DNA from: Hydractinia symbiolongicarpus
Taxonomy: Eukaryota > Cnidaria > Hydrozoa > Anthoathecata > Hydractiniidae
NCBI RefSeq assembly: GCF_029227915.1
Contig: NC_079881.1
Span: 11,941,501-12,005,500, forward strand
DNA: 64,000 nt
Direction of reading: 5' to 3'
Shown in pieces: positions 1-8,480 of this stretch. How positions within the stretch are numbered: position 1 is the first letter of the stretch; each line of letters starts with the position of its first letter. The position numbers and the translations under genes were made by a program. The notes beneath the pieces are model-generated. The model did no database searches. It was not told the origin of the DNA and saw only the letters and a list, made by a program, of their open reading frames with translations.

Positions 1-900
1 AACAGTAATAGCACTCCTTTTAAATTTTGGTGGGGGGTGTCGATTTGAAGATTATAACCAGTATCATCCTTCTTCATGGTTATTACCTTACTTCAAAGGA
101 CTCTCTCATATGGCAGTGGATACCGAATGTACTGTGATACCATTACACTTGCAAGCCCCTCGTAGTTGACTTTATCGAACTCTAGTGCAATATTACTGAT
201 ATTATAACCAACGTCTGCCGCTTTGGCTGCAGTAAACCCTGAAACCGCTATACCTGCATCTTTGATAACATCTTCATATTTGGCAAAATGGAGAACGAAT
301 TAGAACCTATTGTGTAATCCCAGTTGAAAAAAGGGCAAATCTCTGACTAATTTAAGCATTTTTCCGAGGGGTATACAGAACGTATTACCATAAGCTGCAG
401 CAACCGCTTTTTCCTCGAGGTTGCCCACATGATCACTAGCCTTCACTTGCAAAGCACTAATCGTACTATCATTAAGATTGATTCCCTCGAGGATCAAATT
501 ATTTTCACGTTCGAATTTTGATAACCATAAATCTCTATAAACTGCGAAGACTCTGTAGTCGTTAATACTTTTAATTTCATGACCATTTAGTGTGATTTTC
601 AAGGTGTGTACCAGACTCTTGCCGATATTTGAAACGATAGTTCGTTTCGTATTGGTTTCGGTCAGCTCCAGATCAAATAATAACCGAAGGCTTCCGGGGA
701 TTATCACATCATTCTGTCCCATGTGTGGAATATCTACATACAAGTCCTCGTTCTGATTGATCGTTGAGGGGATGTGACTTACCTTGACACGTTGTTTTTT
801 TGCTTTGAAGTCGAACGTTTTTTTTAATTCTGCATCTGTATCAAGTGTTTTCCCAAATATATTATCATTTATTGCTAGTTTATTATTAGATGAATTTTCG
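1..900 (-). pseudogene. Broken double-jelly-roll-type major capsid protein of a Polinton/adintovirus-like element (partial)
   Basis: Read right to left, an open frame runs from about 938 to 300 and its best start ATG is at 743; the in-frame sequence upstream of that ATG also looks coding. The run DIPHMGQNDVIIPGSLRLLF, then a KSLVHTLKITLNG strand and an ERENNLILEGI segment, resembles the capsid (hexon-like) proteins of Polintons and adintoviruses as I know that family. Near 299-300 the frame shifts and coding character continues in another frame, with a stop at 93-95, then further readable sequence to the window edge. So the gene is disrupted by at least one frameshift and one nonsense codon and is cut off at the left. 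It probably once formed the capsid shell. The family call is from memory of pattern, without alignment; a cellular protein is unlikely. Confidence 0.55.
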
Positions 901-909
901 TTAAATAAA

Positions 910-1183
910 ATGGCTGATATTCCAGGATATGAAGGAGATTATACACGTGAGGGCGATATTGATGATACTGAGGATAGATTTAGTAGGACTGCTCAGCCTT
1001 GCATTATGTTCAATGCCAACACAGGAAGAACGACGGATGCGGGTGGGCGACAAGCTAAGTAGTCGTATGGAAGAGGTCAAAATATCAAAGATGGACTCGT
1101 TTTATGAACATCTTCGCAACGCGAATGTGCTGGGAAAGCAGGATATGAATTTGGGAAAATTGAACTATAACAATTTGAATTAG
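910..1183 (+). pseudogene. Small acidic protein of the virus-like element, frameshifted
   Basis: It starts at ATG 910 with MADIPGYEGDYTREGDIDD, an acidic N-terminus. The first frame runs to a stop at 1060-1062, but from about position 1000 the convincing coding sequence is in another frame (TQEERRMRVGDKLSSRMEE, then a KMDSFYEHL helix-like stretch), ending at 1183. This indicates a single frameshift between about 985 and 1025. It is divergently arranged with the capsid-like gene, with starts close together, as expected if a shared bidirectional control region once lay there. I do not recognise its function; it may be a virion or accessory protein. Confidence 0.4.
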
Positions 1184-1670
1184 GAAAAAGTAAATTAGGT
1201 GAATCCAATCAATGCAATCAGCACAGTAAATACGAATCTATGAATCAAACGAAGGAAAAGGAAATGTGGTAGTAGACATGAAATTAAAAGATTGAGTTGA
1301 CAAGGGGCACGGAGCCTGTCATATGTTTAGCAGATATGCCTAATGCTGTGGTTGCACAAGGAGCTGCAAAATTAACCTGAATGTTCCAGTAATCAAATGC
1401 TTGCCCATCCTAGCCAAGTCAAATGGGATCACTAAGATAGGTTGTTAGAACTTTTAAGGGGTATATACTGAACTCGGGAAATACTACAGGAATATGCGAT
1501 TCTATCGAAATATATAGATCCTGATGTTCCAAATTCGTGATACCCAGTGGCCATTCTCCCCTGTTTGATTTGTATTTTGTTTTGGGATGCACGAGTAAAT
1601 ATTCATTGTTTATTCGTATGAAGAAAAGATGAAACACTTGTACATCACTGATCAGAAGCCCTACAATTTG
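1184..1670. other. Gap between virus-like genes
   Basis: No convincing coding sequence. A 72-codon minus-strand frame at 1419-1637 has no recognisable motif. The stretch is probably decayed continuation of the neighbouring plus-strand genes. Confidence 0.3.
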
Positions 1671-1674
1671 TGAT

Positions 1675-2300
1675 GATTACCTGGGTCAGGACACGAGGAT
1701 CGCTTTAAAATCCATCAGTATTCGAGGCGGCTGGCTTAATCGTTGGAATGATAATGAATTCACTATAAGAAAGGCAGCGTCCAATGATATCGTTGTTCGG
1801 ATCCTGATCGTGAAAGGTTTGTACAAAATTGAGGATATTGCGAGTATAATCAACAAACAAGCTAATGGAAAGGTAGAGAGATATTTGTATTGAATAATGG
1901 ATACTGCCGACTTCGCATAAATGATGGATTTAAAGTTGTTATTAATAAAACGCTACAAGAGCTCATTGGCTTGTCTGATCCACCCGATGGAAATTACTAT
2001 ATGGCTGTGGATTATGATGTATACTACATGACCAATATGTATCAGAGATTAAGTCTTATATGCCCTCAGTTGGCTGATGATGATTGCTTGCTTAACGGGA
2101 CAAAATCACAAATTCTTGCTTTGCTCCCCACTAAAGAGTTAAACTCTTTGGGAGTTATACTTACATGGAATTTTGACACTCCGACCTATCTTTCATTGAA
2201 AGGATCAACGGATAGGCTCGAGTTCCTGCTGACCGATCAATATCATCCTGAAAAAAATGTTGCTTTTACAGGACTAACGATGCAACTCCTTATAGAATAA
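1675..2300 (+). pseudogene. Broken structural-type protein of the virus-like element (possible minor capsid or penton-like)
   Basis: Two frames together make one coding region. The first runs 1675-1890 (including GGWLNRWNDNEFTIRKAA and an IEDIASIINKQ helix) and stops at 1891-1893. The second runs from about 1890 to 2300, with RLRINDGFKVVINKTLQELIG followed later by a beta-rich C-terminus ending in TGLTMQLLIE. The strand pattern, the central hydrophobic-residue-then-LIGL segment and the FLLTDQYH element near the end match a protein that I associate with capsid genes in cnidarian Polinton-like elements. The join near 1890 is a frameshift. No start codon is visible upstream of 1675. The exact role is inferred from context; a capsid-associated or fibre protein is the best guess. 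Confidence 0.4.
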
Positions 2301-2757
2301 AAGGAGATAAATTATATCCACGCCTACCACCAAGTGCGCCTGATGATGATGATACTATGCGGGATGAAATTCTACTCTATAGGTTAAAGAAATTGAGGAA
2401 ATCGAACAGTATCTGCGAATGGAAATCAAAGAGCGGGATGGACTTGCAAAAAAGTTCAAGATGCATGGGTCTTGGGTTCGCTGTTGTGACCATGAATTAC
2501 TAGGCACCAATGTTATCACTACAGGCGTCGGAATTGGGGCATTAGCAACAGGTTTTGGTGCACCACTGTGCATTGCTATAGGAGGTGTTGCATTGGCTAT
2601 GGTAATCAGTCAGGCTGGCCTGAGGAATGCTTCAAAAAAATTAGGTGTCAAATTACAGAAACATGAGAGTAATAGATTACTAGCCGAAACAAAATTGAAT
2701 ACGGTCGTTGATTTTATATCAAAGGCAATTGAAAACGGTTATACCTATTCGATATAG
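2283..2757 (+). pseudogene. Membrane-hairpin (SLATT-like) protein of the virus-like element, frameshifted near its N-terminus
   Basis: The C-terminal 112 codons are open from ATG 2419: a charged helix, then a Gly/Ala-rich hydrophobic core (GIGALATGFGAPLCIAIGG, TM-like) and a basic-amphipathic tail with LKVQ-like and NRLLAETKLNTVVDFISKA segments. Coding character starts earlier: a frame from about 2283 contains GDKLYPRLPPSAPDDDD and leads into a second frame near 2390, so the real start is upstream and a frameshift separates the parts. It overlaps the end of the preceding structural gene. The charged-helix/hydrophobic-hairpin/helix layout resembles SLATT-type membrane proteins and a recurring protein of cnidarian virus-like elements. 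Its function is unknown. Confidence 0.4.
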
Positions 2758-2795
2758 TGTGGTATAAGTTTGATAGGAAATATATTTCTACAAAA

Positions 2796-3075
2796 CTACA
2801 TGCTGCGTGTATAATCGATCTCATTACCAATCACACCACCAATATCAGCATTGATCCGTAGATTCCCATAATGTACTATACGCGCGAGTTTCTAGCGAGA
2901 TCTTGCAAATATTTTTCAAGATTTTTTTCATATGCAATTTAAACACAAGGTTTACAATAAAGACCGTCTGTTTGCGTTGAAATATCCTTGTACTCAGCTT
3001 TGCGGATTGCCTTAACAATATCTTCCTTATTAAATGTAGAATAATGAAGAACATGCTGTAATTTAGCTTCTTTTT
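2796..3075 (-). pseudogene. Decayed small protein with a CxxC pair, virus-like element
   Basis: Reading from 3066 leftwards, one frame gives a helical segment (NKEDIVKAIRKAEYKDIS) then LYCKPCV and a stop; the coding trace resumes in IAYEKNLEKYLQDLARNS, meets another stop, and after a frame change ends in ADIGGVIGNEIDYTRSM at 2796. At least two stops and one frameshift interrupt it. The CxxC suggests a metal or redox site, but only one pair is visible. No family assigned. Confidence 0.3.
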
Positions 3076-3136
3076 GAAGTGCGTTTATTTATTTTTATAT
3101 AGTTCTTATCAACTATATATAGGTAATGCAAACAAA

Positions 3137-3740
3137 TTACAACACACTCAAACTCTCATCATCATCATCATCATCCTCAGATTCACTCAAATAATTAGCA
3201 CCGTACCGTTCAACCTCTTTTTATTTGCATTCTTCCAAATAAGTTTGAATGTAATACTTTCTATTTTTATGATGGCCGTGTACGTATGGTCCTTCTTGAG
3301 GTGGTTCCCTTTGCTTATGGAAATTGGTTCGAATTTTATCTTCCCATTTTTTCAATTTCGGATTAATATAACGTTCTCTCTTCACACCTGAATTGGTGAA
3401 ATAAGCCCCGCTTTGCCATTCAACCTTTTTCAAAATTCTCTCATATTTTTCAACCATTCAGGATAGTCACCAAGATCAAACGACATGGTGAAGCTGAATT
3501 CTCGCTGTATTGAGAGACACCCTGAGAGAATATGTTTTGGCGTTTTTATTAGTAACGGGATATGTTGTCGTCTTCATCATAATAACCAATCTTAAACCGT
3601 TTATCTTTACCTTTGTTAGCCGGAATTGACTCACTCACCACTAGATTTTCAAAGTTCACATCTTCGATATTTAGGGGTGTGACATTAATGTAAAATTCTT
3701 TTAAGTTAATAACTTGATCTCCAAATTTAAACATGTTCAT
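3137..3740 (-). pseudogene. Virus-like element protein with a basic core and acidic tail, multiply frameshifted
   Basis: It starts at ATG 3740 (MNMFKFGDQVINLKEFYIN...) and is open to 3549. The coding trace continues through a second frame (KTPKHILSG ... TMSFDLGDYPEW, about 3455-3535) and a third (3457-3224, with KKWEDKIRTNFHKQ and YIQTYLEECK). It finishes in a separate frame with SESEDDDDDDESLSVL and a stop at 3137. So about 200 codons are broken by roughly three frameshifts. The W-x2-KI-x-TNF segment and the acidic tail are distinctive and recur, to my memory, in cnidarian virus-like elements; a DNA- or capsid-interacting role is a guess. The shared TTGATCAA promoter motif lies 27 nt upstream of the ATG. 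Confidence 0.45.
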
Positions 3741-3775
3741 TTATTTATATAAAATTATTTATAAAATTTGATCAA
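3741..3775 (-). promoter_or_regulatory. Shared upstream motif (TTGATCAA + TATA-like box), copy 1
   Basis: The 8-bp palindrome TTGATCAA (3768-3775) is followed on the minus strand by T-rich sequence and TATAAATA-like bases immediately before the ATG at 3740. Same arrangement as at 4145, 5002 and 5766, so it is probably the element's own promoter. Confidence 0.5.
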
Positions 3776-3829
3776 TACTTTTTTTTTGGTCACACAAAAT
3801 ACAAGATACATTGAAACAAATTCATGATG

Positions 3830-4144
3830 ATGAGCAGAAACATTTTGAGATAGTTTGAGATTATGTAGGGCTCCTCCCTAATAGCATTAATACACTTCCT
3901 GCGTCGTGAAATGTTCCGGAACATACCCTAGCATATTTGGGTCTGCTTTAACGGCCCTGCTACACATTTCTTGGGTCTTGAATGGATCCAAAACATCTGC
4001 GAGTAAATAAGGCTTTTCTTCAACTGCGTTATGGCACATTTCCTGGGTTGTGAATCGATCCAGAACATACTCGAACATATAGGGGTTATATTCAACCGCC
4101 TTGCTACACAACTCCTCAGCGTTGAGATGTTCCGCATATACCAT
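3830..4144 (-). pseudogene. Repeat protein (24-residue TQEMC-type, DUF4116-like), frameshifted at the C-terminus
   Basis: From ATG 4144, 85 codons hold three copies of a repeat with consensus h-x-TQEMC-x-x-AV-x-x-x-P-x-h-x-x-V-h-D-x-F (FTTQEMCHNAVEEKPYLLA, FKTQEMCSRAVKADPNMLG). It stops at 3887, but another repeat (KCINAIREEPYI) continues in a different frame to about 3840, so the tail is frameshifted. These short helical repeats resemble DUF4116-type repeats. Related proteins follow at 4564-5001 and 5046-5760. Function unknown; repeat proteins of this sort usually bind protein partners. Confidence 0.5.
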
Positions 4145-4173
4145 TTTTTATTTATACAAAATTTTTTGATCAA
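4145..4173 (-). promoter_or_regulatory. Shared upstream motif, copy 2
   Basis: TTGATCAA at 4166-4173, 21 nt upstream of ATG 4144, followed on the minus strand by an AATTTTG stretch and TATAAATA just before the start codon. Confidence 0.5.
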
Positions 4174-4200
4174 TACTTTTTTATTTTTTCGTTAAACATT

Positions 4201-4353
4201 TTCAAAAACCACCGTTATACAACGTATATTCATGATAACAATGCCAACATAATATTTCACCTTGCACCATAAGTTTTCTCCCACATCTCCCGCATCTATC
4301 ATAGACATCAAGAACACATTCACAATCATCGTACTGTTCTTTTATCGTTTTAT
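4201..4353 (-). pseudogene. Small zinc-ribbon protein, start not visible
   Basis: A 50-codon frame ends at 4201 and contains DDCECVLDVYDRCGRCGRK followed by ILCWHCYHEY: two CxxC pairs about 12 residues apart plus an extra CxC. This is a classic zinc-ribbon or rubredoxin-like knuckle. No in-frame ATG lies at the front; the frame is bounded by a stop just upstream. A different frame upstream (GFYICCEKHK) also carries a Cys pair, so the N-terminus was probably lost to a frameshift. It lies between two other minus-strand genes of the virus-like element. Transcription-factor-like or nucleic-acid-binding activity is plausible but not shown. Confidence 0.45.
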
Positions 4354-4387
4354 TTTATGTTTCTCACAACAAATATAAAATCCTACT

Positions 4388-4567
4388 CTATTCCAAATCA
4401 CGAACACGATCCTCCAAATCTTTAATTGATCGTTCACTTTCCTTCTTTCTTTCGCTTTCATATACGAAAGCTATGGCCGTAAGCCGTAGAGATATACCAA
4501 TGCCAGTTATAAATATTGTAAATGCCTTCCCTATAAACATATCGAGTGTTGATTGTTGATGCTTCAT
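4388..4567 (-). CDS. 59-residue single-pass membrane protein with a charged coiled-coil tail
   Basis: An intact small gene: ATG 4567 to stop 4388. Residues about 11-36 are hydrophobic (MFIGKAFTIFITGIGISL onwards), giving one membrane segment, and residues 37-59 are a highly charged helix (ESERKKESERSIKDLEDRV) suited to a short coiled coil. Its ATG overlaps the stop of the upstream 145-residue gene (ATGA, 4 nt), a compact arrangement typical of viral-like genes and unusual for animal genes. I do not recognise the family; a virion membrane or assembly protein is possible. Confidence 0.5.
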   Translation of the reverse strand: MKHQQSTLDMFIGKAFTIFITGIGISLRLTAIAFVYESERKKESERSIKDLEDRVRDLE

Positions 4568-5001
4568 TCATCATATATTTTTTTCTGGAATAGATCCGCT
4601 TTATGATACATTTCCTGTGTTTTTAGATGGTCCGGAACACGCCAGAACAGACAGGGAGTATCTTCAACTACCCTGTTGCACATTTCTTGAGTCTTGAATT
4701 GATCCAGAACAAACCTCGTCATCTTGGGATCCCTTTCAACTGCTTTATTACACATTTCCTGCGTCTTCAACTCACCTGGAACATATTTGATCATACAGGG
4801 ATAACGTTCAATAACTTTGATACACCTTTCCTGCGTCTTAAATTCATCTGGAACGTACTTGATCATACAGGGATAACGTTCAATAACTTTGGTGCACATT
4901 TCCTGCGTCTTGAATTCGTTTGGAACATATTTGATCATACGGGGAGTTTTTTCAACTACCATTTTACTATATATTTCTCTGGACAAATTTGAGACGTTCA
5001 T
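4564..5001 (-). CDS. 145-residue repeat protein (TQEMC-type, DUF4116-like), intact
   Basis: ATG 5001 to stop 4564, uninterrupted. It contains five copies of a repeat of about 24 residues with consensus FKTQEMC-x-K-V/A-h-E-R-x-P-x-M-h-x-x-V-P-D-x-F, for example FKTQEMCTKVIERYPCMIKY. Conserved positions are K-T-Q-E-M-C at the repeat start, a P in the middle and VPD before the next unit. Each unit is predicted as two short helices. The shared TTGATCAA motif sits 20 nt upstream of the start. The stop overlaps the next gene's ATG. It is the best preserved gene of the virus-like block. The role is probably protein-protein interaction; I cannot name a substrate. Confidence 0.6.
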   Translation of the reverse strand: MNVSNLSREIYSKMVVEKTPRMIKYVPNEFKTQEMCTKVIERYPCMIKYVPDEFKTQERCIKVIERYPCMIKYVPGELKTQEMCNKAVERDPKMTRFVLDQFKTQEMCNRVVEDTPCLFWRVPDHLKTQEMYHKADLFQKKIYDE

Positions 5002-5029
5002 ATTTATTTATTAAAATTTTTTTGATCAA
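5002..5029 (-). promoter_or_regulatory. Shared upstream motif, copy 3
   Basis: TTGATCAA at 5022-5029, 20 nt upstream of ATG 5001, followed on the minus strand by AATTTT and AATAAATA before the start. Confidence 0.5.
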
Positions 5030-5045
5030 TATATAATGTTTTGAA

Positions 5046-5760
5046 TTAGGGCTCCCATAATTTGGAAATCTCTTGCTTTTCGTCCTCTGGCATGCACCAA
5101 TCCCAATGTCGATCTGGATGCCATGTTATCGGAAGTAGTTCCTTTTAAATTTGAACCTTCTGTGCTTTACGCTGGTGATAGACATCGAATAATTCAAACT
5201 CAAGCCCAACTTTCCTACACATATCGGAGTAACAAACCAGTCCGGGACCCATTCTGGCTTGACCATATAGGGCTCCTCTTCAACGGCTCTCGTGCAAATG
5301 TCCTGAGTCATGAGATGTTCTGGCACACATGCGATAGTAGAGGGATCCTCTTCAGCGGCTCTGGTGCACATTTCCCGCGTCTTGAATTGATTCGAAAAAA
5401 AATCGAGGAGAACGGGTTCCTCTTCAACATCCCGCTTACGTATTTCTTGCGTCATGAGATGCTCCGGAACATCCTCGATCAATCAAGGATCCTCTTTAAC
5501 TGCCTGGTTGCACATTTTTTGCGTCTTGATTTGATTAGACATGAATAAGTAGGCTGGGATCCTCCTCAACAGCCATGATGCACATTTCCTGTGTGTTTTT
5601 AGATTATCCGGAACATGATCGATCATATAGTGATCCAATTCAACCACCATATTACAAATTTCCTGCACCTTGAAATGTTCCGGGATATTGCACAATTCCT
5701 GTGTCTTTAATTGATCCTGAACATACCTGAGCAGCCAGGGATACTCCTCGATGAATTATG
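5046..5760 (-). pseudogene. Longer TQEMC-repeat protein with a conserved WHP...WDWC terminus, frameshifted
   Basis: Reading from about 5760 leftwards, seven or more repeats of the same 24-residue family are spread over several frames: QDQLKTQELC near 5705, then 5695-5483, then 5482-5126 (HLMTQDICTRAVEEEP and WVPDWFVTPICVGKL). The C-terminus lies in yet another frame at 5046-5130: WHPDRHWDWCMPEDEK, ending at 5046. That tryptophan-, histidine- and cysteine-rich tail after a final DWFVTP repeat is a distinctive cap. At least three frameshifts and no clear ATG make it a pseudogene. A degenerate copy of the shared promoter motif lies upstream at 5784-5791. Confidence 0.5.
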
Positions 5761-5765
5761 TAATG

Positions 5766-5791
5766 GTATTTATAAAAATTTTCTTGATCAA
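5766..5791 (-). promoter_or_regulatory. Shared upstream motif, copy 4
   Basis: TTGATCAA at 5784-5791 followed on the minus strand by AAATTTTTATAAATA, in the position expected for the promoter of the repeat-protein pseudogene ending at 5046. The ATG that should follow is not visible. Confidence 0.45.
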
Positions 5792-5799
5792 GATATTTC

Positions 5800-6240
5800 A
5801 ACTCGGACAAAAATTAACACCTTGCGCATGATGACGTCACACTCTGTCGTATATTGTTAAAGGATTTGCGCATGCGCGGATTTTTGTTGGATTATTCCGG
5901 ATTTAGCGGATTTTCCGAATTTAGTAGGCACATGCGCAGTTGGGGGGGGAGAGATATTTTAGAAAAGTCAGGTGTACAAGGATTGTTTTTTAGTGCAAAC
6001 ACAAAATGTTAAAATGAAAAAATGAAAAAATAAAACAAACAAATAAACTATAATAACTAAGTTTATATATATTATAGATTAGATGTATTTATTGAGGATA
6101 AAAGTTCAAATATAAACAAAACACACTGTTTATTAAAATTCTGCTGAAAATTTTAATTGCTGGTATTTGAACTTATCATGTGAGTAGCTAGGCAGCTAGT
6201 AACTAAATTAAAAAATACACAAGTAAACAAATAAAATTTC
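5800..6240. other. Non-coding, AT-rich flank of the virus-like element
   Basis: Holds a TGACGTCA site near 5830, short GCGCATGCGC-like stretches (5865-5945) and a G-run at 5943-5950. The right terminus of the virus-like element should lie here, but I could not identify a terminal inverted repeat because the partner end is outside the window. Confidence 0.25.
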
Positions 6241-6249
6241 TTACCTTAA

Positions 6250-6760
6250 ACATCAACAAATAGACTGTAGGAAACTTTGCTAAGTGAGGATTTAGTAGTT
6301 AGTGTCTGTGGGATTCTGTCCAGCTTTTTCTTCCTAACTCTTGCATCCAAATCTGGTACATCCCCAATACATGTCGAAATATGGTGCTTTACAACTCACT
6401 CCAAATCTTCTATTAACTTCAGTTGTTTATCTAATATCGACTCCGCCACTTCAACACTTTTCAAGACATAAATAAAGCAAAAAAACACCGACCTGTTTCA
6501 AAGCGGTCGTAAAAGAAAAAGTTTGCAGATCACTCACCTGAATATGTGTCCTGGATCGTCATGCCCTATAATTTTCATTTTACACCAGTTGGCTACACCA
6601 GAGAAATACACTAGGATATTCATTGCCCAGAAGAATGCGCAGCTTACACCAGTTGAACTGGTGTAAATAGTGAACGTGGTACCGATTAGGATATCAAAAG
6701 TTTCGCAGGCAAACAGCCGCATTCGGCTAAATTGACACAAAAACAGGACAACAAAGCCCA
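6250..6760 (-). other. Possible small exon set, unrecognised
   Basis: On the minus strand a frame ends in NWCKMKIIGHDDPGHIF followed by a strong donor, CAG|GTGAGT (about 6536). Downstream, after a T-rich tract, a second segment reads SVEVAESILDKQLKLIEDLE, then a stop, then HHISTCIGDVPDLDARVRKK, ending near a further donor-like AAG|GTAAGA (about 6245). The spacing and splice signals look gene-like, but the internal stop suggests a decayed copy or wrong exon boundaries. A palindromic TTACACCAGTT/AACTGGTGTAA hairpin lies at about 6642-6665. No protein family recognised. Confidence 0.2.
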
Positions 6761-7124
6761 AACGGCGGGGGGTGGTGCCCCAAAAATCAGTTTTATACGC
6801 GACGGACGTTGGCGGCCGTTATTCTAGTTCATTTTAATAATGGGCGTAAAAATCAGAGAACAAAAGTCTCACAGAGACACCTTAATTTTTTAGCTGAATT
6901 TTTGCTGGTGTATCAACACCTGTACACCATAGCTAAATCCGCCCCTGTAGTGACATTCGCTAGCTCCATGACACAAAGAAATAACCAATGTCGGGTCACG
7001 CATAGGTCCCGATATTTGGGGGGGGGGGGGGGGGGGAATTGTGCTGACATTAGCAACATTTAGAAGATTTCAAAAGTATGCATTAAGCTAAAAAAGTCCT
7101 AATTCCTCCGTGAAGAGGCAAACT

Positions 7125-7195
7125 TCGACTGCTTCAAAATGCGCGAATCTATTATATATTATATGTGGCGAACTTTAAAATTAGCTGTTTTATTT
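7125..7195 (+). repeat. Dispersed repeat family X, partial copy
   Basis: The segment with GAATCTA...TATG-TGGCGAAC and AAATTAGCTGT matches longer copies at about 15236-15640 and 61050-61405. A G-tract of about 18 bases lies just upstream at 7018-7036. Confidence 0.45.
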
Positions 7196-7985
7196 CTTTA
7201 TATTTTGACCATGATTGTACCGACTTATTTTATTTAAATTTTAGCTCAAATTGCTCACGACTTGTTTGTTATTTCGTTTAAGTTTATAATAACGTGTATT
7301 TTCCTTAAAAAAATTGATACAAAACGAAGCACGCACTCGAAAATGATTTTAATGGAAAACCTTCGTTTTTAGTATGAACCACCCGGTTTTTACAAGATTA
7401 AAATTAGATGCTTTTATTTATGTACTTGGAGCTAGTACACGTTGTATCTATAAGAACGACTAAATTTCAGACTGATAGTTTAGTAGGCGACGTTTCGGAA
7501 GATCCTTCTCCCATCATCGCCAAGGAGAACAAGCAGACTGCTTGTTTTAGATGTTATAACAAGAAATAGAAGCGTTAATCAGATTTACCGTCGGTAATAA
7601 ATTTTTCATAGGATTGGATGAAACAGATAGGGTTTAGCAACGGTAAAACATGCTTCAACAACTTTTTATATTACAGTAAAAGTTGTAGCTACCTAACTGC
7701 AATTAGTATAAGAATTACTGAATAAAAATTTTGTTATTGAAGATATTATTTTGGTTCTTCTGTTCAGTATTCATATTACTGTAGAAATGTATCATTTCTT
7801 GAACAGTAATAAGAGTTTTGTTGTAGCCAAAGTTGCATCTGCCTTTTTTCCTTTTTAACCAGAGGTAGCTAAAGAATTAGCTAACTAACCACAACCCCAA
7901 CATAGAAATATATAATGCTGGCTAGGATAAAAAGCTCCTATACCAAATTGAATAAAAACTAAGGCTATAGCTGGCTAACTGACTT
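7196..7985. other. No gene seen
   Basis: AT-rich sequence without coding signal. It lies between repeat families X and Y, the same order as at 15.2-16.1 kb, so it may belong to one larger decayed element. Confidence 0.25.
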
Positions 7986-7989
7986 TTAA

Positions 7990-8480
7990 ATGCTCCCTCA
8001 AAATCTATGTTTGTAGCCAAAATCTTAAAATTGGTTTGTTTAAGGTTTATGTATGACTAGAAAACGTGACAATATATCTTTATGTCAACATGCAAGAACT
8101 CATAAAAAATAATACAAAGCTTTAAGAAGATAAAAAAGTCAACAAAACCAGTCTCACCAAGTCAACACCACAACGTCCCAAATGAACACTGGCCCAGATT
8201 GTTTCATATTTCTTCGTCAGCATGCAGGAGCCGCGATAAACATGCCGATTGGCTATAATAAAAACCGGTCTTCGTGAATGGTCAACGACGCGCTAACGGC
8301 AAAAAAACCGGGTCCTGCGGGTTCTGTAGGAATTCTTCGAAATAAAAATGCGGCGCAACCATTTTGAGCAGAATACGGTTATTATTAATAAGACACGCGT
8401 TTAGCTGACTAGTTAACGAAATATCGGGGTTTAAAGTAAAGGTTTGTCGTGTTTTATATACATTAACGATGTCATACAAT
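7990..8480 (+). repeat. Dispersed repeat family Y, copy 1
   Basis: Matches 57783-58260 over several hundred bases with indels (ATCTATGTTTGTAGC, TTAAAATTGG-TGTTTAAG, CTAGAAAACGTGA, and later ACGGCAAAAAAACCGGGTCC and GAATACGG-TATTATTA). A shorter relative is at about 15990-16110. Probably a non-autonomous transposon; termini not defined. Confidence 0.5.

Noticed and set aside
4627-4992. 121-residue plus-strand frame
   Set aside because: Antisense shadow of the intact repeat protein at 4564-5001.
5123-5548. 141-residue plus-strand frame
   Set aside because: Antisense to the repeat-protein pseudogene; residues mirror its repeat period.
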